Positions 37,514 to 48,367 of a stretch of DNA of 64,000 nucleotides are shown here, one piece after another. The stretch is taken from the NCBI GenBank assembly GCA_037178975.1, contig JASJZH010000006.1, positions 2,294,001 to 2,358,000 of the forward strand, in the 5' to 3' direction. The number at the start of each line of letters is the position of its first letter. Position 1 is the first letter of the stretch. Made by a program: the position numbers and the translations under genes. The DNA comes from Oscheius tipulae. Taxonomy: Eukaryota > Nematoda > Chromadorea > Rhabditida > Rhabditidae. The notes beneath the pieces are model-generated. The model made no database searches, had not been told where the DNA came from, and saw only the letters and a list, made by a program, of their open reading frames with translations.

Positions 37514-40467
37514 ATGACCCGACCGGACGCAGCTTGGAATGAAGAGCGCTACACTCGCTACGTTAAAGCCGCTGTCTTCATGGCCTATGCTCAAAATCAT
37601 GGGGGAGGTGCCTGTATTCCTGACATCATCCGAGAGTTCACGTAAGATTTAGAACTGCTACGTTTGGCTGTGAAAGCAGCCGTAAAGTTTAGTTCATCCA
37701 AGGTTACATTTTTCTCTCGCATTATTGGTCAGCTATATACTAACTAGCTACATTTAATATCACTGAATGGAAAGCTCTTTCAGTTTGCTTTCCAATAGCA
37801 AAAAAATTCAGGCTGGAATACGAAGTCGCTCCGGATCTCACCCGTTTTGGTCATCAAAACCTCGAAAGTTTCCTTAATTCTAAACCGGATATTTTTATTA
37901 AGGTAAGCCAGAATTTCTTTTTCACATAGAGAAACTTCTAGGTGGGAATAGGCTACGGACCAAACGAGAAGAATCTGACCGAAGCCGAGCGAACACAGAT
38001 TGGAAACATGGTGAGCAGTTTCCGAAACAAACGTGGCAAGGCGAAGAGAGGCAGACGTGGAGGAGAAGGCTCCAGAGGACGAAATCCCAACTTTGGAAAT
38101 CAAACAGGCTTTTCAGTCACAGCGTTTGATGCATCAGAGTCCGCTTTCCCGAGGAGAGAAGTCGGGAACACCGAACGGGGAGGAACCAGTAAGATAGTAG
38201 ATGCTTTTGTTTCACTGAGCTTCTTTCCAGGTTCTTTTCAGTACAACCAAGGAAATAGTGCCGACATCAGACAGAACCAGAACCAAAATCACGGTGGATT
38301 CGAGGAAAGCCAGAACTTTGCCGTTTCGAGCAACAAATTCCATGCCAACAATCAGCAGTTTGATCAATACAATTCCTCTGGACAAAACTATAACGATTTT
38401 GAACAGTTCGAATACGGTTAAAATATTTTCAAAGGCTTTAAAACATTATTTTAGGCGATCAGGAAGAAGAATTCGACTATGAGGAGAACCAGGCAGCTGA
38501 CTCCGAAGTGGAACAGCTATTTCACGGCGTATCCCTCGATACTCAAGTCGAACATTCTGCGCCGCCTGCTCCTTCTCCTCCGCCAGGATTCGGGACAAGT
38601 TCCGTGAAGGTAACTTAGATTAATATTTCCACTACGAAAGTATTTAAGAATTCTTTGGGGACTGGCCAGCCCGGTAAGACAACTACTGCCACTTCCGCAG
38701 TACGCCAAAAAATTTCGGTTGGCATGATATGCAGGGCCCTTGCCTATCAGTTATGGAGACGATGGCCGGAAGCAGTCGAGGAAAACCATCTTTTGCATCT
38801 AATCGAAGATGACGAAAGGTAATCATTGTTTTTAAAGCGAAAGTAAATATAATTTACAGATTCTCTGTCATAACCAGAGTTTCGGATGCCAAGAAAAGGC
38901 AAAACATCAAGAACGTCACCGCCCGGTTCAAGAAATCGATATGGGAGAAGTTCGTGTTCATTGAAGAGAAGAAAGACGGGACCTACTATCTCTTCAAGGC
39001 AACCGTCTCAGAAGAAGGAGGTCGGAATGAACAGGCGAAAACTCTCACGTTGGTTATTGCGAGGCTGCTGAAGGAACGAGGTCCCACGTCAATCCACTAC
39101 CTTGCCAGCGCCATAAACTTGGAAGACAATGAAGGATATGCCAAGGAAGATCTTCTGGATGACTTACTCAGAAACCATCAGCTTTTGCCAAGAATCATCT
39201 TGCTGAACGATTATACGGTTCCAGGACCAAGTAGGCCAACATTTCTTCTAGAGCTTTTTAAAATGCAGAGGCTGTCCTGATGCCCGAAGCCACGTTCTCA
39301 AACTGGCGTCCTGGCTTTCCTAATAATATCCCGGTTGAACACCAGAAGCGCATAGCAGCTGTAAATTCAGACTCAACCTATCATTTTGTTGATCTTTAGC
39401 GACAGATACCCGAGGACGTGGGAAACAACCAGTCGGGGAGCGTCTTCGACCAGCGGCGTGCTTCTGGGTACGAGGCCCGGTATGAGAAAAACTATCAAGA
39501 ACAGCAGTATCGGCAGGAAAATCAAAACGGATATCAGCAGCAGGAAAATTGGCAGGAGACCTATAGTGGTCAACAAGAGTACAGAAATGGTAACGACAGC
39601 GGTTTTGATGACAGAAACACTGCATTTTCAGAGGAAATCCAAGTTGCTGCTTATCTATGTCAGAATTCCCCGCTGTCCACAATTCTTGATGGAAACACGG
39701 GACACTACCTCATTAATGACAAAATCCGAGTAAAGCCGCAGTTAAGGCATATCGATGTTTGTTCCAGGTGTTTGTGGCCTGGGCCGTTGACTTCAATACT
39801 TTCTGGGTAAGGACCCAAGACGACGATAACGAGTTCAAAAGGCTCACGGACGAGTTGAGGTATGTCGTTGGTTATTACACACGTATTATATTTAAGTTAT
39901 GTGATGGAACGAGAGGCCAGATACTCGGTCTGTTCTGATTTCATCTCAGTTGGGGGTCTGGTCGCTTTTGCTCAATACCGACAGAACGAGCCACCAAAAT
40001 ACTACCGAGGTAGAGTCCTCAACAAGACAAGAACAAGTGTGAGTTTTTCATTTTTTTTTCCTACTATAATCCTCTGGGGATGTTTCTAAAGGCTAAATTA
40101 AGATCCGAGTCGAATGTATAGATCTCGGCGGATTGATGACTGTGGATCGCTACAACGTCTACCGTCTCCCCGAGAAGTTCCGGGCGGCTCCAAATCTAGG
40201 CACAAGATGCTCACTCGGTCTATTCGAAGTGCAAAGAGGGTGGGAGGTCGATTTTGGCAGAGAAGAGAGCCAAATGATGGAATTCCTCACCTTCCAACAC
40301 GCCGACATTCGAATTATTAATGCTGTAACTTTTTAATAATATTTATGCTTATACCGACGTTTTAGGTCAATGGGAGTCTGATCGTCGATCTCTTCTACCA
40401 AGATGACCAGAACGATTATGTCATACCGCGCAGGTTCCTCGATAGTGGCGTTATTCGTATGAGGTAG
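37514..40467 (+). CDS. lotr-1: LOTUS and Tudor domain germ-granule protein
   Basis: Likely orthologue of C. elegans LOTR-1, a P/Z-granule protein acting with Vasa-type helicases and small RNA pathways. Residues about 10-85 form a LOTUS (OST-HTH) domain: RYTRYVKAAVFMAYAQNHGG, IPDIIREFTLEYEV, FLNSKPDIFIK. Next is an Arg/Gly segment (KAKRGRRGGEGSRGRN), then a long Gln/Asn-rich linker. A second helical region with ARLLKERGPTSIHYLASAI (about 39060) fits another LOTUS domain. A second Gln-rich linker leads to a Tudor domain: SVGGLVAFAQY, KYYRGRVLNK, VECIDLGGLMTVDRYNVYRL. The stop is at 40465-40467. About ten introns. The symbol follows domain order, not a proven orthology. Confidence 0.88.
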
Positions 40468-40938
40468 CTTTTTCTGCCTTTTTGACCCCAGCAGTCTGAT
40501 TTTCCTTTTCTTCCTGCCTACATATTCTATCAACTAGCGGCACATCACCTCCTTTTGATCTTAACTCGATCACCCTGTCTCTCTCTCTCTCTCTCTCTTG
40601 TTCTTATATTCTTCCAACTTTGGCTTCATTGTACTTGTCATGTGTCATTACCCCCCAGTTACAGCCCCAGTTGCTTTAAACCTACTAGTGTATTCTAAAC
40701 TAGTCATGTGCAAATTGTTTTTAAGATTTTCCTTCTTTGCTTAAAATTGGCTTCTATTTAGACATCGATCTCGTGTTGGAAATAAAACTGTTGCTAAGAT
40801 AATTTTAAATGCCTCAAAGTATACTAAAAAACGGCAATTATTGTTTTCCTTCCATATCAAGTAATGGATGGAAAACGGACGATGCTTTGAATGTCTTCTT
40901 GAAATTTTCATTGACTGGATAACAAGGCATGCAATCCA
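40468..40938. other. 3' flank with CT microsatellite
   Basis: 471 bp between two convergent genes. It includes a (TC)n tract of about ten units at 40578-40598. AAATAAAA near 40779 may be the polyadenylation signal of the LOTUS-Tudor gene. Confidence 0.6.
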
Positions 40939-41567
40939 CTACAGATAGTACATCTTGCTGAGAGAAGGGTCGCTGGCAGGGTGGAATGCACGATTCATGG
41001 TACTGTTGCAGAGGCGATAGGTCTAAAAAGATTAGCCTTTTGCAACTTTTTAGCAACTGACTACTTATCGGAAAAGAAGACTCACTCGATGTTTTCGTCC
41101 TCTAAAGTTTTTGCGGACTGTTGTGTTGCGAACGAAGGTCAAAGCAGATATAGAAGATGTTTCGTCTCTCGAGGTGCGCTGTACAGGAGTAGACGTCAAA
41201 TGAGGAGGAAGAGGCAGTCCGATTCCTGGAGGATCGTCTCTCTTTCGTTTCAAAGTAAGTTCAATTGGAAAAGTAGGTACTTCCGGCTTTTTCTCAGGCA
41301 GTGGACTGCTTTTATGAGATTTCAATCCGCGGAAAATCTGAACTATTGTCTTTTACAGTTACTGAATACACCGACTTTTTTCACCCACGATTGATTCTTC
41401 ACCTTTTTAGAAGTACTGATCAAGCAGTACCCTTCCGATTCACGAGGGCTGATACATAAGTACTCCTCACTGGTTTCCTCCAGCATCCCAATTACTTCAA
41501 ACTTGCGAGAAGCTGCGGGTACCCTCAGCTTTCGAACGGGAGTGAAAACAATGTCCTGAAAACGCAT
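40939..41567 (-). CDS. Small basic protein with S/T-P motifs, unknown
   Basis: Three phase-0 exons. The first starts near 41567 (MRFQDIVFTPVRKLRVP) and ends KKVKNQSW. The second runs IFRGLKSHKSSPLPEKKPEV, then TLKRKRDDPPGIGLPLPP and TSTPVQRTSRDE. The third is short and ends at TAG 40939-40941. The protein (about 170 residues) is basic, with three TP or SP motifs and a KRKRDD stretch resembling a nuclear localisation signal. TTTTCAG directly after the proposed start could instead be a splice acceptor, so the true N-terminus may lie upstream. I recognise no domain. Confidence 0.5.
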
Positions 41568-42645
41568 TTCAGCAAAGAAATAAAAGTCACTACGTAGTGA
41601 GCAGAAGGTTGCATGGTTAGTGTGAATATTGGAAAAAAACGAGACACAGCAGATTTCCAAAAGCGACCGCTATTTAAAAGCGCTTCAAATATCAGAACCT
41701 CGCTTTGGCTGAATCCTTAAGAGTTTAGTAAAATAATTAAGCTAGCAGTATCTGAGAGTTAATTCTCTTGCTTGTGTAGTGCTGAAAAGGGTGGATTCTA
41801 TCGCCTTAGATGTGAAAATGATTATACGTATAGAAGAGGGCAAAAATGTTGTGGGAAATAATATCAACTAGTAAATGGCAACTAGAAGGATCAGATCAGT
41901 GGTTCAGCCCACACACTACCAAACGACTGGAAGTGTGTGGGCTGAAATTTTCAACGTACGTCTTTAGCCGCATTCCGCTGAAAATATTTTTCTAAAATTC
42001 GTTAGCGGATAGTATTCCTATCCCAAGGAGTACGATGAGATTCTCGGGGAGTCGAACGTCCATCCGTCATCATTATGAGGTATCACTTCTAGAGAGTTGG
42101 TTTTTTCTCACGTTTCTAAAGAGTTTTGGTTTTAGGCGGAGACAATGTTTCTGAAGAGCTCCAGACAAATGAACAGATTCAATGTTTCCATGATTAAGCC
42201 AGGAGAAAAGATGTCGTGGTGAATACAGAAGCTGACCAAGTATGATCAAGAGTTTTAAAACAAGTTAGCGAGATGCTTTTCAGGTGTGAGCATTACCGCA
42301 ACTCTATCAAAAACGATCGTATTGGATGATCGTTTCTGCGATTAAATCTTTTTATCAAAAAGCTCGATTGACTATTCTTGTATTGTAGGCAGTCCACAGT
42401 TAGTAACAAGACCTAGTGTGTCAAGGTCTCAGATTAAAGCGGCTCTGGCCAATCTTACAGCTAAAAGGTGGTCCCTTCACCTGTATCAAAACTAATTGTT
42501 ATCTCGACAGATGTGAGATCTGAAAATGCTTCTACCACACGTTTGCCATATGTTAATATGAAGCTGAAGGACCGGGTTTATCGTGCAATAACTGAGACAA
42601 AACACGCAAAACAAAGAATGAATGCATCACAGCAAAACGACAAGT
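41568..42645. other. Intergenic with a perfect hairpin
   Basis: 1.08 kb between minus-strand genes. The main feature is a 15-bp perfect stem (41903-41917 and 41932-41946, TTCAGCCCACACACT) with a 14-nt loop. No convincing coding frame. Confidence 0.55.
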
Positions 42646-44439
42646 TCAATCAGGGCCCAAAGAAAACACGTATTTGCTGACATGAAGTTCACGAATGAGC
42701 TCCCGATCAAGGTTGCAAAGGTCAAATAATTGCATGAACTGGATCTCTTTGTCCATGTAATTGGCGACAGTTTCGATACAATTAGAGATGTTTTCCATGA
42801 GGATCACTTGGTTCAGGGACTCCTCAAATGTGAGATGTTTAGCCATCATAATGTTATGAAGAGCATCACGGTGCTTGCGATGCTCGGCTGCGATGATAGC
42901 TCGTCCCTCAGCTGTCATGCTGTTGAAAGAGAACCCTAGAATTACGGTGTATTATGAAACCAATTGACCAGACCTTCGTGTAGTAAGAGATTTGCTTTAA
43001 GCAGTACGTATTCAGCTTCAGTCATTTGAAGGTAAGCCATCGGGAATATGACTTCTGCGAAGAGTGAGTTCGACACTCGCGAAAGCATTGTACGCAAGCT
43101 GTAAAATACCAATTGAAAACCCTGCACGAATCCTACTGATCATCTGTGACATTATGATGGGCTCCTGTTTCATATGGAAAGACATTACTGCAACCGAGCA
43201 CCAGCCCACTGCATCCCTCTTTGTAAGTTCGAAAGGCCTTGGTCAGGAGACTGAACTGGGTAAAGCGACCAACCAGAAGTTTACACTGAAATGATACTGT
43301 TTATACTGTTTTTGATGACTAGCCTTGTCTTGGGGGCAAAGACGCTTGAATGGCTGAAAATGATTCATCCAATCTAAGAGGTTCACAACATCTCGAGCCC
43401 AAGACTTTCGGAAGTTGAAGATGTCCACAAACTCTCTCGGCTTCCAACATCTCTATAAAGTTCATTTCATGGATTTAATACAAGAAACTAACTGCAAAAC
43501 GTGGACATTGAGCAGATGTTTTATTGATCTAGAAGAAAAGTTTCAAGACTCCGCTAATGAACCAACCAAATCAATCGCCGTTGAGTCCAACATGCGCTCA
43601 ATGAGGGAAGTTTCTTCAACCACTCCGGCCGAGGCAGCTGATGATGATTCACAGAATCTGTAATTGAGATAACTTTTACAACTTCTGTTATTTTCTACTT
43701 TTCTAAGTTGAGGTACCGGTTGCACATTGATTCCGCATCGTCAAGCTGAGCTTGACCGCCTTGGTTCATAGGCATCATAGCCTGCATCTGGAAGGCCTTT
43801 ACAGATCTTTGTTCAGTTTCTGATAGTTCTTACTCCAGGATTGACCGGCAGTAGAGCCTGGGAAGAAGAAGCTGCTTGTCCAGCCTCAATTTCTGGTAAG
43901 AGAACTGGTGACTCGTTCCCGGTACGCTGCCGGATATCCAGTGCATTCATTCCCACGGCCACGCATTTCTTGTAGCGACAAGCACGGCATGTGTTCCGCG
44001 TCTCCTTTGTGATCTCACAGCAGTTTCCGCGGTAACATTCAAGACTCTTGGAGGAAATGAAGACACGGCGGAAGAAACCTTTGCAGCTACTGAAATGCTA
44101 TAGTTTAGGAAGAAACAATAAGACGATTTGACAAATAAATGTTCAGTGAATGAAGTACGAACCGGGTGTGAGAAGAATACTAGAGACACTGTTTTTCGTG
44201 CTACAGCAAGATTTTGTACAATGCGTTGTTCGAGTCACAACATTGAGCTCATTTCAAAGCTGGAAACGATCAAACGGTTGATCAAGTGGCAACAAGATGA
44301 CAACATTATCACAGTTGACATACGCTAAGAACAACAAAGTTAATTCTGAGCATAATCAGTATAGAGATGAGACTTACGGACAGCACGTGGTTCCGTAGTG
44401 ATTTTGAGCGTTGCCGTCCCCGCAGACTAAACAGATCAT
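42646..44439 (-). CDS. Nuclear hormone receptor, nematode supplementary type
   Basis: Ligand-type transcription factor. The start at 44439 gives MICLVCGDGNAQNHYGTTCC as the first zinc finger. After a 290-nt intron come the P-box PSCKGFFRRVF and the second finger (CYRGNC, CRACRYKKCVAVGM), so all eight zinc-binding Cys are present. A hinge with Ser and Pro follows, then a helical ligand-binding region in several exons (IMSQMISRIRAGFSI, PMAYLQMTEAEYVLLKANLL, a last exon to LDRELIRELH), with TGA at 42646. FFRRV plus MTEAEYVLLKA is typical of the expanded nematode HNF4-derived receptors. Some LBD exon borders are uncertain, and no classical AF-2 helix was placed. Confidence 0.88.
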
Positions 44440-44707
44440 TTTGGAAGTGAAGACAGCGGCAGGCTCACAGGCGCGACTGATTAACAGTTGCCTAGGAGAC
44501 CTAGAGAGTCTTGCCTCCCCGATTATCTCAGAGAGGGAACAGGTGGGACGATGATCCGATGAAATGACGGGACAGAGACCTCCATTCAATGGAAATGCCA
44601 ACTCGAACAAGGTGTTTTCATTGCTCTTAGAGAAGATGACAAACAAAAAATTTGTCCGAGAATCATCTATGAAGTATTAAGATTACTGATCTAAATTCTT
44701 TGGTTAT

Positions 44708-44751
44708 CAAAACGATTGACTCTTGTTGATGAGCAAGAGTCAATCGTTTTG
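44708..44751. repeat. Perfect 18-bp hairpin upstream of nuclear receptor
   Basis: 18-bp stem without mismatch (44708-44725 and 44734-44751, CAAAACGATTGACTCTTG) and an 8-nt loop (ttgatgag). It lies about 270 bp upstream of the receptor start codon. It is too short for a usual microRNA precursor. It could be a transcriptional terminator-like or cruciform element, or a residue of a small fold-back element. Confidence 0.85.
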
Positions 44752-44883
44752 TATTTCTAACAGATAGTCTCTTGCTCGACCCTAAACAGCTACATATCCG
44801 CCCCTTTTGTCTAATAGCCTTTTGTCTCTTATCTTTTCCTTACTCTCTGAACATGCCAGCTTTTCTAAACTGGATTGTATGCA

Positions 44884-45226
44884 TTAACTTTTGATAACGA
44901 CAGACATCAAACAACAAACATTTTTCAATTCTTCGCTCTTTCTACGAACAGTGCAAAAGGTTATCTTCTGGTGTTTACTCTCGTCTTTGATATTCAGAGC
45001 ATCGAGTTCCTTCAGAACGAAGTCCTCTGGTGTTGGAGAATGTAATATATTTATCGTATAGAAATACAGAAATCGTTCTTGTAAACCAAAAGAGGCACCC
45101 TTGCTCTGTGGGAAATATTTTTGCACGAGTCCGTGCGATCGTGTTTCTTGATAATCTCTCTATTCCAGTTGGTATGAGTTTTTCACACTTCACAGAGGGG
45201 CCGGTGTGGGCTTCGAGCGCAGTCAA
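44884..45226 (-). CDS. Possible small gene, weak model
   Basis: Two minus-strand open segments: MTALEAHTGPSVKCEKLIPT from 45226, and EDFVLKELDALNIKDESKHQ ending at 44884. A donor-like gtgcct and an acceptor CACCAG lie between them, but the splice phase does not fit cleanly. No known domain. It may be a chance arrangement. Confidence 0.22.
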
Positions 45227-45814
45227 CAGTTGCCTCTAAATAGCAAAAATGCGAAAACGTTTGTTTATGCCGTCTGAAAAGTATTTTGGTAGTATGTTTC
45301 TCTGTCTATCTCTGCCCCTTACAACGTAATGCCACTTCAATCTTACTCTGCGTGCGTGACTAGACTGGTATTCTCACATTTTCCGAAGCAAACGTTGATG
45401 TTTTACTAACTTAGGCACGAGTAAGCCGCTGCGAAATCTATTGCAAAACGCGATAATGTGTGTCGAAAAATCCCACCAAACATCTCTTTGACACATATCC
45501 TCCTGAAAAAACTATGTATATCGATATTAAACTTGGGCAAACGTTAAAACACTTCAGCCATCTGATGTTGTAAAACTACACCCACGATCCACGAGTCGCT
45601 CCACAGAAGTTGCATTTCGATTTCTTGCGGCACCCATGCATTCGCCTTTGGCGAATATACTAAGACACCTTAATAGACCGAATGTACTCTATAAGCTCAC
45701 TTCAGCAGAATCTTTTTTCGTTCAAGATCCTTTTTCTGTCGCTTATCACTGTGATTTTCTTCGCAATGAAGACCGTCACAAAGGTGGCAATAGGAATGAC
45801 CTTCCACGCAACAA

Positions 45815-46217
45815 TCACGATATCGGCAAGCATGTCTAGAAAAACAGAACTCCATAAATCTCATTTTAGTATACTCCTCGGTAGGCCATCAGCTTTGGTT
45901 TCTTCAGCTGTTGACTCATCAAATCAGCAATCCCGAAACGCTGAAGCATAAGTCGTGTTTGTCCGGATCGTCCCTTCTCCGGCGCGGAAACTGGACATTT
46001 CGATAGAGTATCGGTCTTGACGACGTTTTTCGGAGAGGCATTTTCATAAATTTCGTCTTCCTCCGAAGTAAGAGACGACGATCTGCATCTGCAAGAGTTG
46101 CCATAATTTGGAAGAGTGTCACAAGAAAGAAAATCGGAAATTGCCTGCTGCACAAGATTTATTTTGTTCTTACCGTCCGAAAACAATGTTGTGAACGTCA
46201 CAACCAAATATACTCAT
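45815..46217 (-). CDS. Small unknown protein, alternative Cys/His-rich end
   Basis: The start at 46217 gives MSIFGCDVHNIVFGR. After an 83-nt intron the main exon reads CRSSSLTSEEDEIYE, then MLQRFGIADLMSQQLKKPKL and a donor (GGA|gtatac at about 45874). The next exon begins at the acceptor ttctag (45838). In the phase given by simple splicing it adds TCLPIS and stops at 45815. In another phase the same exon is open for 45 codons and encodes a Cys/His-rich sequence (CRYRDCCVEGHSYCHLCDG). The second phase looks more protein-like but needs a different upstream junction. No family recognised. Confidence 0.42.
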
Positions 46218-48367
46218 TGTCTTGGCAGTACTTGTCAGCCTTGTCTCGACAAGCCACGCGCTTTTTGGCAAGTCAAGGCTAGTTCCAGAAAAAAGAATAA
46301 TCAATCGAGATTGTTGCTTCTGGTAGCATGTTACTCCTTTATTTCTAAACAACTACTCAGAATAGAAGTTGAATGCATTCCAATCGCTTCAGAAACGAAT
46401 CTACCTTAGTTTAGAGCGTTCAGTAATCTCCCCCACAGTTTGCACTTCATAGACTAGAGGTTTTCACCCAAAATAATTTCTAAAGATACTCTTATGGAAT
46501 GAGGTTGTCTCGTTTTTACTTGTGGAACAGTTTCACCTTGATATGGTACTTCGAAACTAATGTTACGTCTCATTTCTGACTCAAAAAGGCTCAATCTTGC
46601 AGCTCGAATAAGTTGCAGAAACTGAAACCCAGTGCAATCTCGACTTGCTACGACTTGTCAAATTACCTGATTTTTAACTTTTACGAACTAGAAAAGGGTC
46701 CGGACACTCGCTTTAAGTAACCTTAAATCGAAGCTCATGTCAGTGTTGTGACTCTCATTCGCTGTTTCCTATCTACACTCAACATTTCTCTGTCTTTCAC
46801 ACGTTATCCTCCATTTCTCACGTTATCCTCCATTTGAGCTACGGTAACAAGTACACGTTCGATGAAACTTGCGATGAAACTGAATCGCTGCTCCTTAGCT
46901 TACCATATTGCTGGTATCACTAGATGTCAGCTCAATCATATTTTCTTGCTCTACGCAATGAGCCAAATTACGTCCTTTGCGCCTAGGTCGCCAACAGCTG
47001 CACAGTAGACACCATGTCTCATCTCTCACCTCTCAGCATACTCTTTTCTAGTTAGCCAAATCGGAGCCTCCTGAACACCTCGTGTGGTCTGTTCGTGTAC
47101 GTTTTTACTTCCAACTGAGGAAAGAGATACCTCATATTCACAAGGCTGAAAGAATTTTATTTTGGTGTGAACAACTTCTAACCTGAAGATTTTCTAGCTT
47201 GCAGGTAGGCGGCAGAGCCGGCGTTGCCAAACTTGTCATCACTTTTTTGCAAAACTATAGATGAACATTAAACATTTGAAGGAACTCAATTGCATCAAAC
47301 CTGTGTTATCTCTGGTGAAGTGGTCCTGCAGATTGCTAAGACGGTACCGTCTATTCGCCTTAGGTCATCCACGAATGGGACAACGAAAGAAGAGTTTTGG
47401 CTTCGTCATTCTGCAAAAATATGTCACAAACATGGATGGATGAAGAGGAGATAATCAAAGTGGCGACCAATCGTAACAGGTGTCACATGCAAGATACCCT
47501 AGACTGTCACGTACACTCATACTTATCACGAACCGCTGAGTAATTTGAGACTTAGACAATGATCGCCTTTCGTGCCCCGCGAATGAGTACCAAAAGTGTG
47601 TGAGATGATTGACAGAAATCTGTATGAATCGGTCCACTTCGTATTATTTCTATTCACACATGCGCTTGTCATTCAAAAGATTAGCTTCTTCATGAACTAC
47701 TCTCCAACAATATTGAAAGAGAGGTTAAAGCAAGATCGGAAAGAGTGTCCGTGAGCGTTTGTTGAGGAAAAGCGAAATGTCCTTGCGGGGTCGCGGAGGA
47801 AATAATACCTATTCAGGAACCTTCCGGAACACCTTTCTTTCTGAAAATCAATATCAGTCTGTTAATCAGCCATAGTCCAGCTGTATAGGGAGTGCAGATT
47901 GAGAGACACGTGTTCGCATCAGGGCACATTCGGGCTGAATTTTTTGTTCGGCTGCCGCAATGTTTTGTAGATGATAGTCGACTGGATATCCGACCTGATT
48001 AGCAATCAAACGAACAAACTGTTTTTCACTTTTATTCATAGGCTTATCTCTGTCCCACGTCTTAACGTGTGACTTCCCTTTATAGAAGTGTTTTTCACAG
48101 CTCTTGGCGTTCTCATTATGGTAGCGCGATCCGTTAACTGTTTTGTCAATTAACGTGATTCACCAGACTGATAAGACACCTGGATGCGAAGTAGGAGAAG
48201 AACAAGGCCTACTGATAAGACCGCGACGGAAGCCATAGAAGTTGTCCAATTTGGCAAGTTGACGTTTCAGGAACACAGTCAGCTGTCCGGTACAATAACA
48301 CTTAGTCAACTATGAGATCATCTTTATTAGCTGTAACAATCATTGGAAAACGATAGAAAACAGGATA
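46218..48367. other. Intergenic, 2.1 kb
   Basis: No gene recognised on either strand. A 20-bp word (cacgttatcctccatttctc) occurs in tandem at about 46799-46837. A 60-codon plus frame at 47261-47443 has no supporting evidence. The last part is the 3' flank of the MFS transporter. Confidence 0.5.

Noticed and set aside
40578-40598. CT tract as a CRISPR-like or functional array
   Set aside because: Simple dinucleotide microsatellite without spacers.
47261-47443. 60-codon basic open frame on the plus strand
   Set aside because: No homologue recognised, no flanking exons, and length within chance expectation.
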